Assembly: GCA_964572845.1 (NCBI GenBank)
Contig: CAZNFX010000006.1
Location: 124,001 to 188,000, forward strand
DNA from: Bin55 sp964572845
GTDB taxonomy: Bacteria > Pseudomonadota > Gammaproteobacteria > Pseudomonadales > Azotimanducaceae
DNA: 64,000 bases
Reading direction: 5' to 3'
Numbering within the stretch: the first letter of the stretch is position 1; the number at the start of each line of letters is the position of its first letter. Made by a program: the position numbers and the translations under genes. Shown here piece after piece: positions 18,707-26,607 of this stretch. Below the pieces are notes generated by a model. It searched no databases, was not told where the DNA came from, and worked only from the letters and a program-made list of their open reading frames with translations.

Positions 18707-20347
18707 GTGACTCGCTACATTTTCGTTACTGGCGGCGTTGTTTCCTCGGTAGGAAAGGGAATACTGACTGCCTCGCTGGCAGCAACGCTCGAGGCGAGGA
18801 ATCTTTCCGTGAACATCGTGAAGATGGATCCCTATATCAACGTGGATCCAGGCACGATGAATCCAATCCAGCACGGCGAAGTCTTCGTCACCGACGATGG
18901 GGCCGAAACGGACTTGGACTTGGGACACTACGAGCGGTTTGTACGAAACCGAATGTCTCAGCGGAACAACTTTACGACGGGCAGCGTCTATGAAGAGGTG
19001 ATCCGCCGAGAGCGTCGCGGCGATTACCTAGGCAGCACAGTCCAGGTCATTCCCCACATTACGGATGAAATCCAACGCCGGATCAAGGCTGTCAGCGAAG
19101 ATGGAAAGTTCGATGTAGTCATTGCAGAGACGGGAGGAACTGTCGGCGACATTGAGTCGCAGCCCTTCCTAGAAGCGATTCGGCAGATGCGACTCCAGGA
19201 GGGTCCGCAGAACACCCTCACTATCCATTTGACGCTAGTGCCGTACGTCAGGTCTTCGGGTGAAACCAAAACCAAACCGACGCAACACTCGGTCAAGGAG
19301 TTGCGTTCGATTGGTTTGCAGCCTGATGTGCTGGTTTGCAGGTGCGAGGACTTCGATCTACCTGCAGAAGCACGCAAGAAAATCGCTTTGTTCACCAATG
19401 TAGAGGAATACGCTGTCATATCGCTCAAGGACGTAGATAGCATCTATGAAGTGCCGCTGGTACTTCACGAACAGGGATTGGACCAAATCGTTGTGTCCAA
19501 GCTTCGTCTGAAGTGCAGCCGAGCGGATCTGTCGGAGTGGGAACGGGTAATGGATTCCTTGACGCAACCCACAACCACAGTGAAGCTGGCCATGGTAGGG
19601 AAATACTTCGATCTGCTGGATTCGTACAAGTCATTGATCGAAGCCATTACCCATGCGGGAATTCAGACGGGCACCAAAGTAGAAATCTCCTATGTTGATG
19701 CGGAGGAATTGGAGACTAATGGCACGGATGTGCTGGATGACAAACATGCCATTTTGGTTCCCGGCGGATTCGGCCAACGAGGCTTTGAAGGCAAGATCCT
19801 GGCCGCCGGATATGCACGGACGAACAACGTTCCCTATTTGGGTATCTGCTATGGGCTTCATGCGGCCGTCATAGAGTTTGCACGTACTGAATTGGAGTTG
19901 GACGGCGCACACTCCACCGAAGTCGATCCCGATACCGAACACCCCGTCATAGGATTGGTTACCGAGTGGCGAAACATTGACGGATCGATCAATTCTCACG
20001 ATCCTGTCAATGGAGACTTGGGTGGCACCATGCGTCTTGGCTCCCAGGAATGTTTGTTGAACAAGGAGTCACTCGCGTACAAGCTGTACGGCGATCCGGT
20101 GGTGCGGGAGCGGCATCGACATCGCTATGAGGTAAACGGACAATATCTTTCGCGCATGGAGGAGTCCGGGATGATCGTAAGCGGCGTCAATGGAGACACC
20201 AACTTAGTAGAAATGATCGAAGTTCCGTCGGTGGATTGGTTTGTTGCATGTCAGTTCCATCCGGAATTTCGTTCATCCCCGCGCGACGGACATCCGTTGT
20301 TTACAGGTTTCATCGAAGCCGCTGTCAAGTACGCTGACAATCGTTAA
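18707..20347 (+). CDS. pyrG: CTP synthase
   Basis: This enzyme aminates UTP to CTP using ATP and glutamine. The 546 aa match the family length (E. coli 545). The N-terminal synthetase domain starts MTRYIFVTGGVVSSVGKGI (P-loop) with KMDPYINVDPGTMNP. The class I glutamine amidotransferase domain has its nucleophile at Cys381 (GICYGLHAAVIEFAR) and the His-Glu pair in FHPEFRS. Start is GTG 18707. It heads an eight-gene operon and is followed 2 bp later by kdsA. Confidence 0.98.
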   Translation: MTRYIFVTGGVVSSVGKGILTASLAATLEARNLSVNIVKMDPYINVDPGTMNPIQHGEVFVTDDGAETDLDLGHYERFVRNRMSQRNNFTTGSVYEEVIRRERRGDYLGSTVQVIPHITDEIQRRIKAVSEDGKFDVVIAETGGTVGDIESQPFLEAIRQMRLQEGPQNTLTIHLTLVPYVRSSGETKTKPTQHSVKELRSIGLQPDVLVCRCEDFDLPAEARKKIALFTNVEEYAVISLKDVDSIYEVPLVLHEQGLDQIVVSKLRLKCSRADLSEWERVMDSLTQPTTTVKLAMVGKYFDLLDSYKSLIEAITHAGIQTGTKVEISYVDAEELETNGTDVLDDKHAILVPGGFGQRGFEGKILAAGYARTNNVPYLGICYGLHAAVIEFARTELELDGAHSTEVDPDTEHPVIGLVTEWRNIDGSINSHDPVNGDLGGTMRLGSQECLLNKESLAYKLYGDPVVRERHRHRYEVNGQYLSRMEESGMIVSGVNGDTNLVEMIEVPSVDWFVACQFHPEFRSSPRDGHPLFTGFIEAAVKYADNR

Positions 20348-20349
20348 AG

Positions 20350-21186
20350 ATGAAACTGTGCGACTTTGAGGTCGGAAACGGGAGCCCTATGTTCCTCATA
20401 GCCGGTCCGTGTGTCATTGAGAGTGAAGAGCTCGCAATGAATACTGCCTCCAAACTCAAGGACATTTGTACGAAATTGGATGTCCCGTTCATCTTCAAGA
20501 GCTCGTTCGACAAGGCGAACCGCTCTTCACATACGAGCTATCGCGGACTTGGCATGGAACGCGGGCTTGAAATTCTTCAGAAAGTCAAGGATGAGGTTGA
20601 AGTTCCAGTCTTGACCGACGTTCATGAATATACACCTCTTGATGAGGTAAGTGCGGTCGTCTCTGTGTTGCAGACACCGGCTTTTTTGTGTCGTCAGACC
20701 GATTTCATTCAAAACGTATGCGAGCAAGGACTGCCGGTAAACATCAAGAAGGGTCAGTTCTTGGCTCCATCCGACATGGTTCACGTCGTGGCAAAAGCCA
20801 GGGAGACCGGCAACCAGCAAGTGATGGTGTGTGAAAGAGGCGCAAGTTTCGGCTACAACAATCTCGTCTCCGACATGCGATCCTTGGCTATATTGCGCGA
20901 AACGGCATGTCCGGTCGTATTCGACGCAACTCATTCGGTCCAAATGCCCGGAGGATTGGGATCAGTGTCTGGAGGACAGCGCAACATGGTTCCCGTTCTC
21001 GCACGCTCGGCAATTGGTGCCGGCGTGGACGGTCTCTTCATGGAGACGCATCCCAATCCAGAAGAAGCCAAGTCGGACGGTCCAAACTCGTGGCCACTGC
21101 ACATTGTTGAACCCCTTCTGCACGAACTCTGCGAGATTGATCGCGTGGTCAAGTCACACCCGTATCTGGAGCAGGAAGTCAATTGA
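20350..21186 (+). CDS. kdsA: 3-deoxy-D-manno-octulosonate 8-phosphate synthase
   Basis: This enzyme condenses phosphoenolpyruvate with arabinose 5-phosphate to make KDO-8-phosphate for LPS. The 278 aa carry IAGPCVIESEE, FKSSFDKANRSS, KKGQFLAPSDM, CERGASFGYNNLVSDMR and FDATHSVQMPGG, the family hallmarks. It indicates a Gram-negative LPS-bearing envelope. It sits between pyrG and eno as in E. coli relatives and overlaps the eno start by 4 bp. Confidence 0.97.
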   Translation: MKLCDFEVGNGSPMFLIAGPCVIESEELAMNTASKLKDICTKLDVPFIFKSSFDKANRSSHTSYRGLGMERGLEILQKVKDEVEVPVLTDVHEYTPLDEVSAVVSVLQTPAFLCRQTDFIQNVCEQGLPVNIKKGQFLAPSDMVHVVAKARETGNQQVMVCERGASFGYNNLVSDMRSLAILRETACPVVFDATHSVQMPGGLGSVSGGQRNMVPVLARSAIGAGVDGLFMETHPNPEEAKSDGPNSWPLHIVEPLLHELCEIDRVVKSHPYLEQEVN

Positions 21187-22466
21187 CAACCATTGCCGCG
21201 CTTCGCGGCTTTGAAGTGCTCGACTCCCGCGGTTCACCCACCTTGGAGGTGGAATTGGAACTCGCTGACGGATCACTTGGTTCTGCCACCGTTCCATCAG
21301 GCGCATCGGTGGGTAGTGCTGAAGCCATCGAGCTGAGAGATGGCGACCCTGACCGCTTCCTCGGCAAGGGTGTTCGGAAAGCGATTCGCCATGTAGAGCA
21401 GGAAATCCAAAGACGCCTCTTGAAGAGTGGTTCATTGAATCAGCGAGAACTCGACGACACGCTCCTGGAGATCGACGGAACGCAGGACAAATCTAAGTTG
21501 GGCGCCAATGCAACCCTCGGCGTCTCGCTCGCTTTTGCACGTGCACACTCCAATGCTTTGCGTCGACCTCTCTACGCACACATAGCAGAGCTCTGCTCAA
21601 GCGAAGACATGCGCATGCCGGTTCCCATGATGAATGTGCTCAATGGCGGGGCACACGCGAACAACCACATTGACCTGCAGGAATTCATGATCGTTCCCGT
21701 AGGCATGTCTGACATGGGTTCTGCAGTTCGATGTGGCGCTGAGGTGTTTCAGTGTCTTAAGCGGAATCTCGAAACGGAGGGACACTCGACGGCTGTGGGC
21801 GACGAAGGGGGATTTGCGCCGAATTTGGAATCCGACGAAGAAGCTCTTGCATTCCTCACGAGGGCGATCAACGATGCCGGGTATCAGTTGGGTTCGGATG
21901 TTGTGTTGGCATTGGATTGTGCCGCTACAGAGTTTCATACGAATGATGGCTATGTCTTGCGGGGCTTCGACCAACCGTTGAGCGGAGACGCATACTGCAG
22001 TCATTTGGAGGAATTGGCTGCAAAGTACCCAATTGTGTCCATAGAGGACGGATTGGCGGAGGATGATTGGGACTCGTGGCAGACAATGACAGAACGGCTG
22101 GGTTCGCGGATGCAGCTGGTTGGGGACGACATTTTCGTTACCAATCCAAAATTCCTTCAACGAGGAATTGACTGCGGCGTTGCCAACTCGATCCTAGTCA
22201 AGGTGAATCAGATCGGTACGCTTACCGAAGCACTGGATGTCATCGCCCTCGCCAAGTCTGCGGGGTATCGCACTGTGATTTCGCACAGATCCGGAGATAC
22301 GGAAGATACTTTTATCGCCGATCTTGCTGTCGGAACTGGCGCAGGCCAAATCAAGACAGGATCTCTATGTCGATCTGAGCGCACATCGAAGTACAATCGT
22401 CTAGTCCGCATCGAAGCGGAGGCAGCAGGGCTTTCGGGATACCGAGGGCTGCAGGAAATTTTCTAA
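21183..22466 (+). CDS. eno: Enolase
   Basis: Enolase interconverts 2-phosphoglycerate and phosphoenolpyruvate in glycolysis. The 427 aa (E. coli 432) contain VPSGASVGSAEA, GDEGGFAPNLES, SIEDGLAEDDW, LVGDDIFVTNP and ISHRSGDTED, covering the magnesium ligands and catalytic residues. The start is TTG at 21183, overlapping the kdsA TGA; a TTG start is unusual for an abundant glycolytic enzyme and implies coupling to kdsA. ftsB follows after 19 bp. Confidence 0.97.
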   Translation: MTTIAALRGFEVLDSRGSPTLEVELELADGSLGSATVPSGASVGSAEAIELRDGDPDRFLGKGVRKAIRHVEQEIQRRLLKSGSLNQRELDDTLLEIDGTQDKSKLGANATLGVSLAFARAHSNALRRPLYAHIAELCSSEDMRMPVPMMNVLNGGAHANNHIDLQEFMIVPVGMSDMGSAVRCGAEVFQCLKRNLETEGHSTAVGDEGGFAPNLESDEEALAFLTRAINDAGYQLGSDVVLALDCAATEFHTNDGYVLRGFDQPLSGDAYCSHLEELAAKYPIVSIEDGLAEDDWDSWQTMTERLGSRMQLVGDDIFVTNPKFLQRGIDCGVANSILVKVNQIGTLTEALDVIALAKSAGYRTVISHRSGDTEDTFIADLAVGTGAGQIKTGSLCRSERTSKYNRLVRIEAEAAGLSGYRGLQEIF

Positions 22467-22485
22467 CACATGGAGGTGTTGAGAA

Positions 22486-22764
22486 GTGCGTGTCCTATGT
22501 TTGGTCGCGTTGCTCATTCTTGGTGCGTTTCAAAGCACTTACTGGTTTGGGGCGAGCGGGCACTTTGCTATGCGCCAGCTAAAGGTCGAGTTGGAAGCTC
22601 AGCAAGAATTCAACCGGTCGATCCTACAACGCAATCAGGAATTGAGGGAAGAAATCGCGCGTCTGCGCACGAGCCGTGATCTCATCGAGGAAATCGCACG
22701 TACGCAACTGGGCATGATTGCCGAAGGCGAGACGTTCTATCTTGTCATCGATCACCGACCGTAG
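22486..22764 (+). CDS. ftsB: Cell division protein FtsB
   Basis: A 92-aa bitopic divisome protein. A single N-terminal membrane helix (VLCLVALLILGAFQSTYWF) is followed by a coiled coil (RQLKVELEAQQEFNRSILQR) and the conserved EEIARTQLGMIAEGETFY segment. It bridges FtsL and FtsQ in the divisome. The GTG start at 22486 has a GGAGG at 22473-22477. eno-ftsB is the normal gammaproteobacterial pairing, but the usual ispD/ispF do not follow. Confidence 0.93.
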   Translation: MRVLCLVALLILGAFQSTYWFGASGHFAMRQLKVELEAQQEFNRSILQRNQELREEIARLRTSRDLIEEIARTQLGMIAEGETFYLVIDHRP

Positions 22765-23692
22765 ACAGTGGCCTCGAGCTGTGTCAGGTAGGGTGCCTAA
22801 AGGGATCTTGCGCAAACGCGTAAGCGACTTCAAGGTCAGGGAAGTCTTGGATATCGAACTTGCAGATGAGGGTGAACACCTGTTTCTGCAAATCGAGAAG
22901 ACGGATATGAACACCCAGGACGTACAGAAACTGCTCGCCGATCACTATGGAGTGACTCGTCTGGACGTCGGGTATGCTGGCTTGAAGGACAAACGTGCAG
23001 TCGCTCGACAGTGGTTTTCACTGCGCCAGCCCAAACGAGCACAAACCCCTAAACACCCCAACTTCATGGTTCTAAGCGAGCGGAGGCACACACACAAGCT
23101 GCGCATCGGCGATCATTCCGCCAATGCATTCAACATTGTTGTACGCGAGACTGATCCGGAAGCCAGACTGTTTGCAGAACAGGCATTCTCGAAGCCGTTT
23201 CCCAATTACTTCGGGTTGCAGAGGTTTGGGCGCAACTTCAGCAACTTGCAGCGTGCACGCGAATGGGTGAAGAGCGGACGAGAGAAAACATCCCGTATTG
23301 TGCGAGCACGACACATGTCGACATTGAGATCCTTCGTGTTCAACGAGGTTCTGGCAAAGAGAGTTACAGAAGGATCTTGGAATTCGCTGCTCCGTGGAGA
23401 TTGTGGGGCGGCCTCGGGTCCAACGGGACCTCTTTGGGGCAGGGGGAGATTGCCGACAACCGACGCCGCTCGAGTTGTAGAGGAGTCCGTACGCGAACAA
23501 AACGTCGAAGTCTGCGATGCATTGGAGTGGGTGGGGTTGCGACAGGAACGACGAGCGTTGTCCGCTCGAACCAGCGACGTCGAGGTCGACGGTTCGAAGA
23601 CCACGGTAGAGCTGTGTTTTGTGTTGCCGCCCGGTTGCTATGCGACCGTAGCCATTGGAGAGTGTTTTGAAATTGAGGAGGCTTTGGCGTGA
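22718..23692 (+). CDS. truD: tRNA pseudouridine(13) synthase TruD
   Basis: TruD isomerises uridine 13 of tRNA(Glu). The N-terminal WPRAVSGRVPKGILRK and DFKVREVLDIELADEGEHL segments resemble the family start, the catalytic Asp lies in GYAGLKDKRAV, and NYFGLQRFGRN is the second signature. The reading frame begins at ATG 22718, overlapping ftsB by 47 bp; a TTG at 22742 (MSSITDRRQ) is a shorter alternative that keeps the WPRA motif. GTG codons after the ftsB stop (22781, 22793) would cut into it. About 316-324 aa, slightly short of the E. coli enzyme (349). Confidence 0.92.
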   Translation: MPKARRSILSSITDRRQWPRAVSGRVPKGILRKRVSDFKVREVLDIELADEGEHLFLQIEKTDMNTQDVQKLLADHYGVTRLDVGYAGLKDKRAVARQWFSLRQPKRAQTPKHPNFMVLSERRHTHKLRIGDHSANAFNIVVRETDPEARLFAEQAFSKPFPNYFGLQRFGRNFSNLQRAREWVKSGREKTSRIVRARHMSTLRSFVFNEVLAKRVTEGSWNSLLRGDCGAASGPTGPLWGRGRLPTTDAARVVEESVREQNVEVCDALEWVGLRQERRALSARTSDVEVDGSKTTVELCFVLPPGCYATVAIGECFEIEEALA

Positions 23693-24354
23693 AAGCATCA
23701 ATGTCGCGAGGGTTAGGAATGACTTCGGACCGAACTCGACGTAGATTGGTCGAACGACTCGTTGATCAAGGCATTAGCGACGAGGCGGTACTGAGTGCAA
23801 TGGAGTCGGTTCCTAGACACTTCTTTGTCGATGAGTCCATAGCTCATCTCGCCTACGAGGATCGTGCATTGCCTATAGGAAAACGTCAGACAATCTCGCA
23901 ACCGTACGTTGTCGCTCTAATGACCCAGGCACTAGTTCAGGTTGGGGAGGTGGCCAAAGTGTTGGAAATAGGTACGGGATGTGGATACCAAACCGCGATA
24001 CTCGCTCAGCTCTTCGACAGTGTCTTTTCGATTGAACGCATCGAGTCGTTGTCCTGGGGTGCTCGAAGACGCATGCGTCAACTCGGCTTGCAGAACGTCC
24101 GTATTCGATTTGGAGATGGTAACGAGGGATGGGAGGATCATGCACCGTACGATGCGATCATCGTCACCGCCGCGTCGCATGACGTGCCAAACCCGCTGAA
24201 GTGCCAGCTGCGTGATCGCGGTCGAATTGTGGTGCCCCTAGGTCACGATGGTTTTCAGGACTTGGTAGCTCTTGACAGAGACGGGGACGACTGGCAGCAA
24301 ACACACTTGGAATCTGTCACTTTCGTACCTCTGTTGGCGGGAACCATCCAGTAA
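23689..24354 (+). CDS. pcm: Protein-L-isoaspartate O-methyltransferase
   Basis: This enzyme methylates isoaspartyl residues with S-adenosylmethionine to start repair of aged proteins. Family segments are PRHFFVDE, LPIGKRQTISQPYVVALMT, the SAM-binding LEIGTGCGYQTAILA, IERIESL and the C-terminal VTFVPLLAG. Start GTG 23689 overlaps the truD stop (GTGA); an ATG four codons in is an alternative. The 221 aa fit the family. surE, usually between truD and pcm in relatives, is absent. Confidence 0.96.
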   Translation: MKASMSRGLGMTSDRTRRRLVERLVDQGISDEAVLSAMESVPRHFFVDESIAHLAYEDRALPIGKRQTISQPYVVALMTQALVQVGEVAKVLEIGTGCGYQTAILAQLFDSVFSIERIESLSWGARRRMRQLGLQNVRIRFGDGNEGWEDHAPYDAIIVTAASHDVPNPLKCQLRDRGRIVVPLGHDGFQDLVALDRDGDDWQQTHLESVTFVPLLAGTIQ

Positions 24355-24359
24355 CAGTC

Positions 24360-25217
24360 ATGGCTCTAGGACTAAGACGATTTAGCGAACTGCTCGGGCT
24401 CGTTGCTCGAGGATTCCTTATGGGAATCGCTGAAGCGCTACCGGGAATTTCTGGAGGAACCGTAGCCTTGCTGACTGGCATCTATGACCGGCTCATCGGT
24501 TCCCTTGCGGACCTTTCAGTTTGGCTGAAGAATCTGGCAATCAAACGAAAACTCGAACTAGCTTCCTTTAGTCGACCTATGAAGGTACTTTTCCCATTGA
24601 CCGTGGGAATGGTTGTGGGTTTTGCCATGGCAGTGGCATTCGTAGTGCACCTGCTTGACACTCAGCCGCTATTGATCTGGAGTGCAATCTTTGGGATTGT
24701 GATTGGTGCTGCGCTGTATGCTGCGATGTCATCGACGCTGCGCACCTTGACCTTGTTCGCTCCAATTGGACTGGCTTTTGCACTGGCGTTGAACTTCCTT
24801 CCAGGCGGAGAGCAGGAAGCAAGGTATGAGATTGTCTTTCTTGGCGCAATACTTGCCTACGGAGCTTGGCTGCTACCAGGTATATCGGGATCGTTCGTCC
24901 TCTTGATACTAGGTGTGTGGACAACGATGGTGAAGGCAATTGCCTCGTTTCAAATGATTACCATTCTCGTGTTCATGACAGGTTTGCTAGTTGGTTGGCT
25001 GGTATTCTCCCATCCTGTTAGGTTGGTGCTGCAGAAGTACCGACCGATGCTCATGGGCTTGTTCAGTGGGCTATTGACAGGGTCGCTTTGGGAGCTTTGG
25101 CCCTGGAATCATGCGGATGGAGAAAGCTCCTCTCTGCCAGCAGCGCTGTTGGCGATTCTTCTTGGCTTTTCCGCTGTGAGTGTATTGACTTATGCGAAAG
25201 TTCGTAAAGCTTCTTAG
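24360..25217 (+). CDS. DUF368 polyprenyl-phosphate transporter family (PopT-like)
   Basis: A 285-aa polytopic membrane protein. It contains the family's duplicated signature, AEALPGISGGTVALLTGIYD near residue 25 and LLPGISGSFVLLILGVW near residue 170, marking two inverted-topology halves. About eight hydrophobic helices are visible. Characterised DUF368 proteins recycle undecaprenyl phosphate across the cytoplasmic membrane for wall and envelope synthesis; applying that here is inference from family. It sits between pcm and nlpD in one operon with 5 bp upstream and a 26-bp overlap downstream, an envelope-biogenesis context that fits. Confidence 0.87.
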   Translation: MALGLRRFSELLGLVARGFLMGIAEALPGISGGTVALLTGIYDRLIGSLADLSVWLKNLAIKRKLELASFSRPMKVLFPLTVGMVVGFAMAVAFVVHLLDTQPLLIWSAIFGIVIGAALYAAMSSTLRTLTLFAPIGLAFALALNFLPGGEQEARYEIVFLGAILAYGAWLLPGISGSFVLLILGVWTTMVKAIASFQMITILVFMTGLLVGWLVFSHPVRLVLQKYRPMLMGLFSGLLTGSLWELWPWNHADGESSSLPAALLAILLGFSAVSVLTYAKVRKAS

Positions 25218-26178
25218 CGTCTTAGTAACGGGGGCATCCGTGGCGTTGTTGCTTCCAAGCTGCACTGCAATCAATCCAGCTCCTGTTGTCGATCGATCGG
25301 CATCGCTATCGCTACAGCAACCAACAGCTCGCAATCGGATGTATCGCTATGAGGTCAAATCTGGCGATACGCTGTATGCAATCTCCAAACTGCATGGCTT
25401 GACCGTCGATCAAGTTGCAGCTATGAATGGGATCAAACCGCCCTACGTCATTCAACCGGGTCAGTTCCTCGTTGTCGATTCGTCGCGTTTGTTTGAACCA
25501 CCGCAAGTTGCTGCGCCTGTGCCAAGCAATCAATCGCAATCTCGCGTGGCGTTCGAGACTCCACCTAGACAGACCTCTCCCAATACTACAAGCACGCCAA
25601 CGCAGACGGTAGCGAGCTCGAACGTGGTCAACAAGCAAATCACAACTCGCACGCAACCACGAGAGTCCGTTACACAGGCTGCTCCTGCCAAATCCAACCC
25701 GACTAGCTCTTCGGAATTGCCACACGTTGCAGTGAGTACGCCTCTAACGGATTCAAAGAGGCCAGGAGACGATCCACCGGAAACGCAATCGATGGAGAAC
25801 TTGCCTCGAGGGTGGGAATGGCCCGTGAACAAACGACCAACGAAGTCGGATGAGGAAAGCGACGGCTTGAGCTACACCCTGAATAGAGGTACGCATGTCG
25901 TTGCAGCAGCATCTGGCAGAGTGAGCTATGCGGGCGTTGCGCTGAGCGACTACAGGTATATGATTCTGGTAAAGACGCCCGATGAATATGTCGTTCAGTA
26001 TGACTTCAATACGGAACTCTCAGTTGAAGAGAACGATGTTGTTTCCAAGGGCCAACCTCTAATTCGAATCACGAACCAAGGTAAGGGGGAGGACGATGAA
26101 CAGTATCGCCAGCTCTATTTCGCGGTATGGCGAAAAGGTGTGCCCCAAGACCTTGACAAGCTAATAGGGAACAACTGA
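25192..26178 (+). CDS. nlpD: NlpD-like LysM/LytM lipoprotein
   Basis: A 328-aa outer-membrane-type lipoprotein, with its lipobox LLPSC giving Cys24. A LysM domain (YEVKSGDTLYAISKLHGLTV) spans about residues 53-96. A low-complexity Pro/Ser/Thr linker runs to about 200, followed by a LytM/M23-like domain (AASGRVSYAGVALSDYRY, VVSKGQPL, LYFAVWRKG). As in E. coli NlpD, zinc-ligand motifs are missing, so it should activate amidases (AmiC) for septal peptidoglycan splitting rather than cut itself. The LytM core is divergent: the usual YAHN appears as YDFN and LHFEIR as LYFAVW. rpoS, the usual next gene, is not present; fdxA converges 12 bp downstream. Confidence 0.85.
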   Translation: MRKFVKLLSVLVTGASVALLLPSCTAINPAPVVDRSASLSLQQPTARNRMYRYEVKSGDTLYAISKLHGLTVDQVAAMNGIKPPYVIQPGQFLVVDSSRLFEPPQVAAPVPSNQSQSRVAFETPPRQTSPNTTSTPTQTVASSNVVNKQITTRTQPRESVTQAAPAKSNPTSSSELPHVAVSTPLTDSKRPGDDPPETQSMENLPRGWEWPVNKRPTKSDEESDGLSYTLNRGTHVVAAASGRVSYAGVALSDYRYMILVKTPDEYVVQYDFNTELSVEENDVVSKGQPLIRITNQGKGEDDEQYRQLYFAVWRKGVPQDLDKLIGNN

Positions 26179-26190
26179 CCGGTCGCTAAC

Positions 26191-26514
26191 CTATCGCTCC
26201 AAATACTTGAGCTTGTCCGGGACCTCACGCCATTCCGCTTCGTCTGGCGGCGGGTCTTTGGCTTCGTTGATGTTGGGCCAGATCTGTGCCAGATCTGCGT
26301 TGATTTCCAAGAACACGACCTGGTCGTCGGGAAGTTCGTCCTCGGGATAGATTGCATCCACTGGACATTCAGGTTCGCAGAGCGCACAGTCGATGCATTC
26401 GTCTGGATGTATGACTAGCATGTTTGGTCCCTCGTAGAAGCAATCTACTGGACATACTTCCACACAATCGGTCAACTTGCATTTGATGCATGCTTGGCCA
26501 ATAACAAAAGTCAT
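26191..26514 (-). CDS. fdxA: Seven-iron ferredoxin FdxA
   Basis: A 107-aa ferredoxin with the full Cys pattern for one [3Fe-4S] and one [4Fe-4S] cluster: ACIKCKLTDCVEVCPVDCF near the N-terminus and ECIDCALCEPECPVDAIY after it. The tail (DQVVFLEINADLAQIWPNI) matches FdxA proteins of Pseudomonas type. The ATG at 26514 (MTFVIGQAC) gives the standard length; 11 upstream in-frame codons are not part of the family. mutS lies upstream on the same strand (93 bp away), as in Pseudomonas. Confidence 0.94.
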   Translation of the reverse strand: MTFVIGQACIKCKLTDCVEVCPVDCFYEGPNMLVIHPDECIDCALCEPECPVDAIYPEDELPDDQVVFLEINADLAQIWPNINEAKDPPPDEAEWREVPDKLKYLER

Positions 26515-26607
26515 ACAGGAGTCGCGTCGCAAAGGGGATACTGGCACATTTTACGAATTGGCACAGTTTCTCGATACATTCCAGTTCCTACAGATTAGGG
26601 GTTGCCC

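Noticed and set aside
18477..18710. Small frame (77 codons) overlapping the pyrG start
   Set aside because: Although its stop overlaps the GTG of pyrG, the predicted peptide is Cys/Ser-rich without family features, and the frame lies in a gap that must hold the pyrG promoter.
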